NCBI GenBank assembly: GCA_963576785.1
Contig: OY756139.1
Coordinates: 3,906,001-3,970,000, forward strand
Origin: Chlorophyllum brunneum
Taxonomy: Eukaryota > Basidiomycota > Agaricomycetes > Agaricales > Agaricaceae
Direction: 5' to 3'
Length of the DNA: 64,000 nt
A program made the translations under genes and the position numbers. This document shows, one piece after another, positions 10,929 to 20,839 of this stretch. Below the pieces are notes generated by a model, which was not told where the DNA came from, did not search any database, and saw nothing but the letters and a program-made list of their open reading frames with translations. Every line of letters starts with the position of its first letter. Position 1 is the first letter of the stretch.

Positions 10929-13900
10929 TCAAGCACCAAACTGAATAGGTAAATAATTGCAACATCGTTGGAATTTTACAGTATCCAGACTTTTTGTGCA
11001 GATGTCAGCAGGGTTCTTTTTAGACTCTACATAAAATAGTTCTATTTTGCCTGTCTCAACAAGTTCATGGATGAAATGCCAGTGAATCACAACATGTTTG
11101 GACCAATGTTCAATGACTGGGTTAGAAGCCCAGAAAGTCAAACCCAAATTGTCACACATAAGATGTGAAGTGGATTGTTTGAAACCAATCTCACCTAAGA
11201 GCTAGTGGATCCAAATCAGTTGACAAGATATCTTGCACATGGCAACATATTCAGCTTCTATTATAAACAGCACTGTAGTGGCTTGTTGGTGACTCAACCA
11301 GGAAACTGGTCCATTGGCAAACAAGACTAGGTTGCCAAAAGTAGACTTGTATATAGCAAGACATCCTGTGAAGTCAGAATCAGAGAAGTCTTGAATAGAC
11401 TTCTTAGATTGCCCATTAAAGACTAGGCAATAGCATCTTGTACTCAGAAGGTAGCAGCACAAGTATAAACTGTGCTTGTAATGCTCCTCTGATGGACTAG
11501 CCATCTGCTAACTGAGTTTCACAACAGCATAAGCAATATCAGGTCATGAGCCAATCATGAGATACATCAAGGATCCAACAAGTTATTGGTACTTCTGGCA
11601 GAACTCAGGGTCAACAGTACCCTTGTAGGGCAGGAAGGCACATCCTGCTGGAAGAGGCATTTGAGTTGACCTTGTGGCAATACCAAATTTGGCAAGGACC
11701 TTATCAAGATATGAAATCTGATCAACATAGATCCATTTGTTCTTCCAGTCCTGTGAGATAGTCATGCTGAGAAACTTGGTAGTTTCTTCAAGGTCATAAC
11801 ATTCCTATTGTTCCATGAAGTTTTTCTTCATTTGATAATAGAAGGGACACTTCTTGCCCATGAAGATAATATCATTGACATAGACAAGGGCAATCATGAT
11901 CAAGCCAGTCTTTGGACAGTGATTGTAATATACTCCAGTATCAGATAGACATTGCTTGAAACCCATGGTAAGCAGTAATTTCATCATCACACACTACCAA
12001 GCCAAGCTGGCTTGCTTAAGGCCATACAATACTTTTCGTAACCTCCACACTTTATTATGTCCAAGTGTGAATCCTTCCAGTTGCTCCATAAAGATCTCTT
12101 CATCTAGATCACCATATAAATAGGTGGTTTTTACATCAATGCTTTCAATCTCCCAATCTTCAACTACTGTTAAGGAGAACAGGAGACGAGAAGTTTTGTA
12201 GCAGATAACTAGAGAGAAAAGCTTGTTGTAATCAAGGCCTTCCTTCTGTGAGAAACCTTTTGCTACTAGTCAAGCATGGCAGCATCTGTCCAACTTAGTA
12301 TTGAAGACCTATCTATTTTTGACAATATTAACACCCTTGGTAGGGCAGTCAACTAACTTATATACATTGCATTTTCTGAGTGCATTGAGCTCTTCAAGGC
12401 ATGTCTTAAGCCATTGGTCATGCTCAGCCAATGGCAACTTGGCAAGGTTCCAAAATTGGACCAGCTATGGTGATGGAGAAGTTGCACTAGCCTTAGAGAG
12501 GTAACAATGGATTAACTCCATACTGCCTTTGTGAATTAATCAGTGAAGCTCTTCCTCACTTGGCTCAAGCATGGCCAAATCAATGTCAATGTTCTGCTTA
12601 TGTGCTGGCAGGGGAGGTTGTGGCCTATCAGGCACATACTCATTTTCTCCTGGAATGCAATCACCAAGCCCTGGAGGGGCATTAGGTCAGCTAGGATTCC
12701 ATTGTCCTTGTCTTGGCTAACCAAAAGGTTTGTACCTTTCATAGTCCCTAAGAATATCCTTCAGATGTTGGCAGTTGCCATAAACATTTCCTTCTCTTCA
12801 TGGAACCTGGAAAGTGGTTTGATCATGAAGTTTTCTTAGTGCTTCAATGTCCAGATGAGGAATGAAGGTCTCTTCCAGAATGGGTATGGGAGCCCAGTCA
12901 TCAGCACATGGATTAGGTGCAGGTGCAACCTCCTCAACATCATTCTCAACCTTAACTCCTCCTGGAGACTGAGATAGCATAGGTGGAGAGGGAGTTGGAA
13001 TCAGATCCTTGTAGGATAATCCTAAAGAAAATCCTCTAGAAGAGGAAGAAGGCAGAGGCAACTGAGTCCACTCTCTGGGACTAGGAGTAGGAGTTCATAG
13101 ACAAGGAGGTGCTAGCAGTGGTCCAGTGCACAGTACACTTAGACTGGACAGTCTTGGAACAAATCTATCTTCAGAAAGAGGAGGATTTAATCTCTCATTT
13201 GAATTGCTTTCTGTAGGTGGCAATACACCTTGTCATTTGGACTGTGATGGACATCTGGGAAAATAGAGTTCATCAAAGACAGTATGGGAGGAGATAAAAA
13301 TAGAATTGTTCTACTGATGGCACATAAACTTGAAGTTGCTGCCATCACCTGCATAACTGATAAAGATTATCAATTCTAATTTGGGTGCAAGTTTGTCTTG
13401 CCACACCTCATCAGGAAAGTATATGTAGGTCCCACAACCAAACACTCAGAGATGAGAAACATTAGGTTTCCTTCTGAACCATGTCTCATAGGGGGTGACC
13501 CATTTCAGGCACTTCATAGGTGTCCTACTATAGACATGAGTGGCCATATCAAATGAAAACTCCCAGTAGCTAACTGGAAGGCATACTTCAAGTCACATAG
13601 ATTGTACCTTTTCTAGGAGTGTTTGATTAAGACATTCAGTGCACCCATCTTAATTTTTGATTTAGAAATTTTACTCTGTTGATGAATGTGTGGCACACTT
13701 GTTTTGTAAAGGATTCCTTTCTCAGCAAAGTAGTCCTTGAGTTCCTGAGACATATATTCTCCTCTATTATCAGAGCACACCCACTTGATGCATTTGCCTG
13801 TTTGGTTTGTCACCAATTCAGCATATGCCTTGAAGGCATATGTAGCGTCTGATTTAGTGTGCAAAAAGGAAATGTGCACAGAGGAAGAGTAGTCATCAAG

Positions 13901-14689
13901 GAACATCATAACCCATTTAAACTTGTGATAAGAAACAATGGAGAGTTCCTAAAGATCCAAATGGATCAATTCAAGGATCTTGGATATGCAAGATATGTTC
14001 TCATGGTAGGTCTTGTTCAGTAGCTTTCCAAGCATGCAACCAGGGAAAACCTTCTGTTCCTTCAGTAGAAGTACTGGGACAGATTCCATGTGTTTTAGCA
14101 TATAACCCAGAGCCTGATCAGATGGGTGTGCAAATCTTTGATGCCAGATATCATAGGATGTGGTATTTTTGTTAATCAATGCCAAGGAAGGTTGGGGGTC
14201 TCCATCACACAAGATGCATATGTCCACAAAGTAAACTTGGTTTGAAGAAGCACTCTAGCAACATTGTCCACTCAGGAATGGCTTACCACAAACATCATGA
14301 ATAATGGTCTTTCCATTGGACATTTCTGCAATCAGACCAGTTTTATCTGTGATGGATCCAGTTGAGAGAAGTCTCATATCTAACTTTAGTATGTGATATA
14401 CCAGGTGAAGGCACAAAGTCTGCCACTGAACTTTGTTGGACTCAAGTTTTACTTCTGTCTCTAGATAGACAGTGCTATAAGATCCAATAGAAAGTATGGA
14501 TCTATCTGTGATTGACACTGATCCGAAAAAACCTTCAATAATATCAACAAGATCCCTCTTGTTTGGAGTAATGTTGAGAGAGGTACTGGAGTCCAAAAGC
14601 CATTCATTGCTCATTTTATGAGGTTGCCTATTCATTGCACATCCACATGTGCTATTGTAGCTATGTGTTATTTCACATGTATTCTTCAC
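10929..14689 (-). pseudogene. copia-1 pol (protease, integrase, RT, RNase H)
   Basis: From 14689 downwards: retropepsin-like NEWLLDSSTS (active-site DSG/A changed to DSS); GAG-pre-integrase with WHQRFAHPSDQAL and a CMLGK zinc-type segment (13949-14227); integrase core with MMFLDDYSS, CSDNRGEY and HIHQQSK (13613-13909); RT with CLSDTGVYY and YVNDIIF in place of YVDD (11805-11990); RNase H with DFSDSDFTGC, SWLSHQQATTV and IEAEYVAM (11202-11504); and the C-terminal RNase H segment LCDNLG...HIDIRYHFI-type (10929-11159). The Asp-to-Asn change in the RT active site and the many stops show that it is dead. Confidence 0.88.
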
Positions 14690-14815
14690 TCTTGAAAACA
14701 GAGGAGAAATTTTTATTTCTGAAGCTTTACATAATCACACATAATTGTGCACATAGGTAGTCCAACTATTTATCCAAGAATCTACATCGGCTGAGGTTGC
14801 ACTCCATGCACCCAG

Positions 14816-15970
14816 TCAAGAGTCTCCTTGGACATCAGCAATACATATGATACTCCTGTGGCAATCTTCAGATTTGTGTGAAAAGCTAGCAAGATTTGGC
14901 TTATCTGCCATTGCTTCATCTGAGTAGTTCTTATTCTCAGATCCTATTGACACTACATCCTCATCTATCTTAATAGTGGTTGGAGCTAGAATGCTCACAA
15001 CCAGTTTGGCTGCTGGAGTGGTACCAAATAATTCATCAATCTCTATAATGGAGGCAGCCATTAGAGGAAAGGCCATTTGGGGGAAGGAAGTGTTTCCCAT
15101 ATATTTCTCATAAAGATCCAAGGCTTTTGCCTTGGCAGCCACATATGGAGACAGGCAGCACCAGGGATCTTGAGTCTTTTTCTTGGCAGGATTTGTCATC
15201 TGCAAGAGGAGAAAAGGAGGGAGAGGAGCAGAGGACTGCACCTCAGTAACAAGGCTGCAGGTACTCTTCTTTGGTTCAGTTATCATCTTGGCAAAGCCAA
15301 AGTTGACAGAATCCATCATATAGGCTGGTTGCCCAGTGTCATTCCTGGATAGTGTTTCATACTTTGTTAAATGTAATATTTCAGATGGTTGTATTGACTG
15401 TGAGGAAAGAAATAGTGATATTCCACTGGTTTGGGATACTAGTAAGAAGGATCATCACTTGGATTACCTCCAGAACATCACAGTCACCAGTTGAATTCAG
15501 CTGTTGGTATAGCAATTCCAATCAGGTGATAGGACTGGACAGATCCTGGTCAGGAGGGATTGTCTCAACATATGAGCTATAAAGCCCTGACACAGAGATG
15601 GTTCCATAGATCGAGCACATTGTGGTCCAGATCTCTGAAGCATCAGTGAAGCCGGTAGTTCAGACTTCATAAGTGCATAGACTATTTTGGCTAGTTGCAT
15701 GCAGGCAGTGTACTCATTAACATTGTGAGCAGGGTTCAGGCCAGTGATATTTCCATCAGCATCAACCAGATTCTTATAGGCGGAGTACTTGGGTAAGAGG
15801 GTATATATCAGATCCATTGAGCATGTTAGCATCTCTGAGCCAAGGACAGTAGTACCATCCTGAGTCATCAAAGAGAGTACATCATCAAGGTGGGATGACC
15901 ACTCAGTATAGTTCCCAGCACCATTGAGAGTTAGAATGAAAGACATGAGGATATTCATAGCAGAAGACAT
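14816..15970 (-). pseudogene. copia-1 gag
   Basis: It begins MSSAMNILMSF at 15970, with NGAGNYTEWSSHLDDVL and a long helical region typical of copia Gag (UBN2-like). It is interrupted at about 15497, and a further open piece runs at 14816-15319. No intact CCHC knuckle is seen, so the nucleocapsid part is decayed. Confidence 0.7.
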
Positions 15971-16195
15971 TATTCTATAAATGGATAGAGTTAGTGATCA
16001 GATTTGTGAGCAATCAAATCTGCACCACTGCACTGTTCAAGCTATGAACCCATATGAGGAAGCCTTTAATAGAGCATGAAACAATCAAGTCATGTTAGAG
16101 GGATGGACTAGAAAGACCATACTTTACAGGACTGGTCAGATTAGCCTATCTACAACCTACTTGCAGCTAGCCATAGCATATGGGGAGTAGGTGAT

Positions 16196-16210
16196 CTGGG
16201 GCCCATAACC
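16196..16210 (-). promoter_or_regulatory. copia-1 primer binding site (tRNA-iMet anticodon arm)
   Basis: Directly inside the 5' LTR, minus strand, the sequence is GGTTATGGGCCCCAG. It is complementary to CTGGGGCCCATAACC, which contains the CAT anticodon of initiator tRNA-Met. This is the half-tRNA priming known for Drosophila copia. The same sequence is found in copia-2. Confidence 0.75.
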
Positions 16211-16650
16211 TGTTTTCCAGCACAGTAACATGCAGTGACAGATGGATAATCTGACTTACTGATAGTTTGGTTAGTAGACAGTGAAGTTACTAGTAGAGTT
16301 GCTATGAGTCAAGTAGAGCGAGATAGAATAATCGAGTAGATTGTCTAAGAAAACCTAAGGGAATACATGCTGCTTTATATACTAAGTGTCTGGGTAGCAA
16401 ACTCTAAGACCTATGAGTAATAACTATGCATAATGAGTCAGTAATGACTACAGAGTCCCTTGAAACACTGTGATATCATCAGTGGTGTCCAGTAGCATAA
16501 TTGGAGTGACAGCAATCAGTCAGCTCATGAAATACATGAGTAAGAGGTGCATAATGTGAGTCAGAAGGTGCAGTCTCACAAATATTAGATGAATAATATA
16601 CTGAAGAGCTAGTCACATGTGATGCAGCTTAGAAAGTACAAATGACAACA
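16211..16650 (-). repeat. copia-1 5' LTR
   Basis: 440 bp, TGTTTTCC...GACAACA in plus orientation, aligned along its whole length with 10462-10900 but with many substitutions, so the insertion is old. Confidence 0.88.
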
Positions 16651-16680
16651 AGTGGACCAATCTAAGCCAAAAAAAGTGGC

Positions 16681-17328
16681 CTAAGCTTGGGCTGGCAGTA
16701 GCTTACGGTTGAATAGGGTGGACACCCCCAAAATCTGCATGGTGGTCAAAAGGATTCCAGGTGGGATACTTGAAAGTATTTCTTGATAGAGAAAATCAAG
16801 GGCATGTAATGGATTCATGACTCCTGGTAGACCAAAACCTCCTATAAATCGGATACAGATTTGCAACTGACTGTATGGGTCACCGGTACTGGCATCCCCA
16901 ACAAATCAAATGATTGTAGAGGCAAAAGCAAAAGCCCAGACACAGTTGCAGCGATCAGTCAAAGGTGGGCTTCGGATGGCCAATTGTCGTCCAGGAATTC
17001 TCACAAACAAATATCACAGAATCCATCTTCCAGAATGTGTAGGACATCTTGCTGAGCTTCATCATCATCAATCCCAAGCTCCTCCCATTTACAGGTGACC
17101 TGAAAGTCTGGCTGTGATAGCAAGTACTTGAGATGCCACCCTGGTCAACTACATATCATCTACAGTAGAGGGAATTTGGAAATGGATCAAATGTGGTCGC
17201 TGATGAGTTCAATGAACTCACACTGTCCTACCTCACTTTTACATTTGTCCAGTGCATCGAGTATGATAAGTAACAGTTCTTGAATGGGGAATACATGTTG
17301 GATTAAGATGAGTTGACAGAGTTCAATA
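16681..17328 (-). pseudogene. NACHT/NLR protein fragment
   Basis: Reading the minus strand from 17328: LLLIILDALDKC (Walker B-type segment of NACHT proteins), EVGQCEFIELISDHI, then a stop where an Arg is expected. After degenerate coding comes FIGGFGLPGVMNPLHALDFLYQEILSSIPPGI, the segment after the NACHT domain of mushroom NLRs. These proteins are STAND NTPases linked to self/non-self recognition. The fragment lacks the P-loop and any N-terminal effector domain. It is cut exactly at the arm boundary (17328/17329), where its frame fuses to antisense oxidase sequence. Confidence 0.75.
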
Positions 17329-18751
17329 ATAAGTTCCCTAAACTGAACCCTCCAATTCATCTCGAGGCCCTCGTTGAATCTGGGAATCAACTTGGTGATA
17401 TTGCTCTGGCACTCAATTCCTATGGGCGAGGCTTTGGGCATAGAATGTGTCCATACATTGGTATCAGTAGGCATTCAGCCTTTGGGGGATTTGCATTCTT
17501 GTCAAGGTTGTGGGGTATGTTGTTGGATGCAATTGAATCAATGAATGTTGTACTTGCCAACGGAACAATTGCTACGGCTTTGAGGGATCAGAATTCAGAA
17601 CTGTTTTGGGTGAGTATTAGAATCCACATTCTCTGATAAGACTCAGCTGAGAGAAACTGCAGGGTGTGGGTCCTTTATTTGGAATCACCACCTCAATCAC
17701 ATTCAAAACATATTCCGTACCTTCATCTGTCACTGTGTTCAAATACAATTGGGATTTGACTGCAGCAGCAGCTTCCTCCCTCCTTAACGCATACCAAGAA
17801 TTCTTGCTTGGCCAGGTTCCAGTTGAGTTTGGTTTGGAATTGGTTCTATTCAAAGGTAGCAGAAAAGGTCATGTCAGTATCACCCTCCAAGGTGGCTGGT
17901 ACAATTCCGCGAATCAATTTAACAATGCCATCAATCCGCTCCTGCAGAAAATTGGTCAGAAACCACAGAGTCAGACTGTAAAGCCTGGAAGTTATATTGA
18001 CAGTGTCGCATACTTTGGTGGAAACAATGGCAGGCTTAACACGACTGGTGTCCCCGACAGATCTGACATATTTTATGTCAAGTCGATAATGACACCGGAG
18101 AGCCAGCTGATGATGCAAGGGAGTCAACAAGCTTTTATGGCATATCTAGCAAATCAGGGCTTCTTGTCTCAAGCAGTACGTAAATACAACTTGACCTTTA
18201 GGAATAATAACTGACTTCCATGTATAGGACTGGTTTGTTGAAGTTGAAGAGCTCGGAGGACCTGGATCGGCGGTTAATGCTGTGCCCCAAGATGACACGT
18301 CATTTTGGAATAGGAATGCACTGTTCTTGATCCAGTTTTATGCTTATATGGATAACACTGGTGATTTGTTCCCACAATCCAGATTTTCTCTCCTCAATGG
18401 TGAGTCAGGCCTGTTATGCATTGTTGAGACAAAAGGAGCCAACTGTATCCTATTAGGGATGGTTGACAGTATCAGGAACAATAACCCAACCGGCTGGAGT
18501 TATAGGTGAGCAACTGATGCTCCAGTTAAGTATCTTCTTATTGATCCCCTGGATAGCACCTACCTGAACTACCTTGACACTAGATTGAATAACTGTAAGT
18601 CACACCATGTGGAAAAAAGCATTGTAGACTAACTTTGGCACTAGGGCAAAATTTGTACTTTGGTCAGCACTATCAGCATCTTCAACAATTGAAGGGAGCC
18701 ATAGACCCAAATAATCTGTTCCAATTCCTGACTTTGATAGAGCTGCTGTAA
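17329..18751 (+). pseudogene. FAD-linked oxidase (BBE-like), truncated, right arm
   Basis: This is a flavoprotein oxidase of the PCMH/berberine-bridge-enzyme type, secreted oxidoreductases acting on sugars or secondary metabolites. Seen are the end of the FAD-binding domain (LVESGNQLGDIALALNSYGR, HSAFGGFAFLSRLWGM, VLANGTIATALRDQNSELFW), the substrate domain (PLFGITTSITFKTYSVPSS, YNWDLTAAAASS, FKGSRKGHVSITLQGGWY, FYVKSIMTPES) and the C-terminal region (DWFVEVEELGGPGSA, LFLIQFYAYM, GMVDSIRNNNPTGW). Introns lie near 17607-17660 and 18175-18225. The last exon (to TAA 18749-18751, DPNNLFQF) carries stops. The N-terminus with its flavinylated His is missing, cut by the arm boundary. One difference from the left arm is near 17661. 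Confidence 0.82.
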
Positions 18752-18955
18752 AGGATGAGGTAGATTGTTGGAATCTTTGGACAGGATTTAGGTTGGATAG
18801 TGGGATGATGACCCAAGGACATTAGCATTGTTTTTGTATCCTACAATACCATATACCCAAGTAATTACTACAGACGGAGCTTAAAAGAGTGAGGCGCATG
18901 TACAAATATTAATTGAATCATAGAAATACTTCTGTGACTTCTTGCCCATATCTTA
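18752..18955. other. Unassigned stretch between oxidase and FunK1 remnant (right arm)
   Basis: About 200 bp, mirrored at 4261-4464. I see nothing coding in it. The 5' part of the downstream kinase has been lost rather than hidden here. Confidence 0.5.
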
Positions 18956-20442
18956 GTAATTGCTGGGGCAAGAACATGCTCAAGCAATCAGGCCCAAATC
19001 TGACTATCCCCAGAAAGGAATATCCAGAAGCCATGTTCAGTGTGCTATATTCATTACTCATGATCAAGCAATCCTTTTGGTTGCTGATCTAATGTTCTTT
19101 TTCTACAAACCCAAAGGGAATGTCGTGCGTCAGCTCAAAATCAAAGACCAGTACGCCAGGGCTATGTGTCCGTCCAGCAAAAAGCAAATCCTTGACACGA
19201 CACATTCAGCTAAGCCTTATCATCTTGGCATGGTGAGGGCAGCTTTCCCTGGCAAAGTCAAAGGCAATAAGCGTATCAAGCTCAGTGTCTGCCTATAAGA
19301 TTATAGAGCCAATTTCATGGCTTTGGATACTCCCTGAAAGGTTCTTCATGTGACATATGATCTTTTGGAGAGTGCACTGTTCTGTTCTTGGATCAATCCC
19401 TGTAGTTCCTCACAGTTTCCACAGTCACTCAAGCTCTATACATTGATCACCAAATCCTTCACTGTGATATTAATCCATGGAACATACTAATCCAACCTGA
19501 ATTGCTGGAGGATCACAGTGAGATGCCCTCATCAACAGCCTCTGTCTTTATTGAGCATTTGCTTGACACTCAGTATGTTACAACTCATTTCACAAGTCAT
19601 GATTGCTTATGGTTGGATGTAGGAAACCCAAACACAGGTCTTCTGTCCTCCTTATTGACTCTGGTTGTAGCAAACTCCCTGGTTCTTCTGATCCTCCTGG
19701 AAGTGAATTTGTTGTAAGTTCCATCTGATGTCATAGGTGTTTGAGGCTAAGATATCAATAGGGTACACCAATCTTCATCGCCCATGCTGTTCAGGCGGGG
19801 AAACCACTACTGCCTCCCAATGTAGCTTTCATTGCATTACCAGAACTTGCTGATGACATCTGTGATGTGTATTGTTCAATTCACCCGCAACATATGAAGG
19901 AGTTTGATGGCCCATATGAGGATGTGTTTGTGCAGAAGAAAGCTCCTCCCACTATAACTACGTGGCGACATGAATTCTGTCATGATGCAGAATCTGCCAT
20001 CTGGACTTACTTCTGCTGGGGTATCCAAGCTGCACCAGAGGGTGTGCCAGAAGAGCATATTATACGTGCAGACTGGGAGTCCTTACTTCCCAGTTATGAT
20101 AGATCTCGACAGAGATTGTCAATGCAGGATAGGTGGGAGTTGCTTCTCACTATGTTTTCATCTCACGACAAAGTTTTACATTCAGGGTATGGAGCCCTCG
20201 GGGAACTGTTCAGAGAGATGGCAGAGGCAATAATCACGGATTACCACTGGGCACAGAACATCAATCAGCAAAAACCGGAATACATTCATGAACTACTTCA
20301 ATGTCTGATCCTCAATTTTGTTATGGAGAATAAAGATGTGGATTTCATGGACAAGGAGAAAGCAAGCGAGGATAGGGCAATCGAACCTGCATCCCCTCTT
20401 TGTTTTGCACCTGTATCTCGCTGTAATGCGCTACTGTATTAG
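18956..20442 (+). pseudogene. Decayed FunK1 kinase copy a (right arm)
   Basis: Starting in the segment before the kinase core, it shows FFFYKPKGNVV, KIKDQYARAM and a stop before DYRANFMALDTP, then an intron-like gap. The catalytic loop reads HCDINPWNILIQP in place of HRDI..WNxxIRP. After that come FIEHLLDTQ and a C-lobe with FDGPYEDVF, WRHEFCHDAES, CWGIQAAPEGVP and HWAQNINQQK. Relative to copies b and c, the changes are mostly CG-to-TG or CG-to-CA. The gene lacks its N-terminal part. It is transcriptionally in line with FunK1 b about 400 bp downstream. Confidence 0.85.
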
Positions 20443-20839
20443 TTGGCCTATGGCAGGTGGGAGGGGGGGAGAACTGTGGCACGGGTTGCTTCTGTAATAT
20501 TGTGTAAGGAGATCAATGAGGAGTAGGGGTACCTGCACGAGGCCGACGTCTGTATCATGGTTCTCGAATACAGTGTTTAGGTGCTGGTGCTCTGGTCTTA
20601 CATTTTCCTTACATACGGTTGTTTGCTAGTCCAATTGTTCATTTTTGTTGAAATACCGGCTGCAATAAATTTCATTTTTAATTGTCTCTTTAATCTTTTG
20701 TTGATTATGATCGTGGTGGCAGAGAGCAGTGTGTATTTTTCAGGCTGTGTATAGTAACATCGATCATGTGATGCTAGTCCGTCACGTGCAGTGCCAGTAT
20801 ATGTTCTGCACTGAATTGCTGTTGTCTCCTGTGGCCACG
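20443..20839. other. Intergenic: 3' flank of FunK1 a, upstream region of FunK1 b
   Basis: It contains AATAAA near 20664 (possible polyadenylation signal for copy a) and the upstream region of copy b. The open frame of copy b extends back to 20729, but the ATG at 20840 is preferred because the upstream residues (Cys-rich, with no conserved content) do not look like protein. No other gene is seen. Confidence 0.5.

Larger units (their letters stand above)
10462..16650 (-). mobile_element. Degenerate Ty1/copia element (copia-1)
   Basis: The element is 6189 bp with LTRs at 10462-10900 and 16211-16650. Domain order on the minus strand is gag, protease, GAG-pre-integrase, integrase, RT, RNase H, which is the copia order. 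Many stops and frameshifts interrupt pol. No target-site duplication is visible (AATAC against AGTGG). It sits inside a Ty3-A LTR on the left, but the rest of that LTR is absent on the right, so deletion or rearrangement followed insertion. Confidence 0.92.

Noticed and set aside
10462..16650. Target-site duplication for copia-1
   Set aside because: Flanks AATAC and AGTGG do not match, and the right flank lacks the rest of the Ty3-A LTR into which the left end is inserted.
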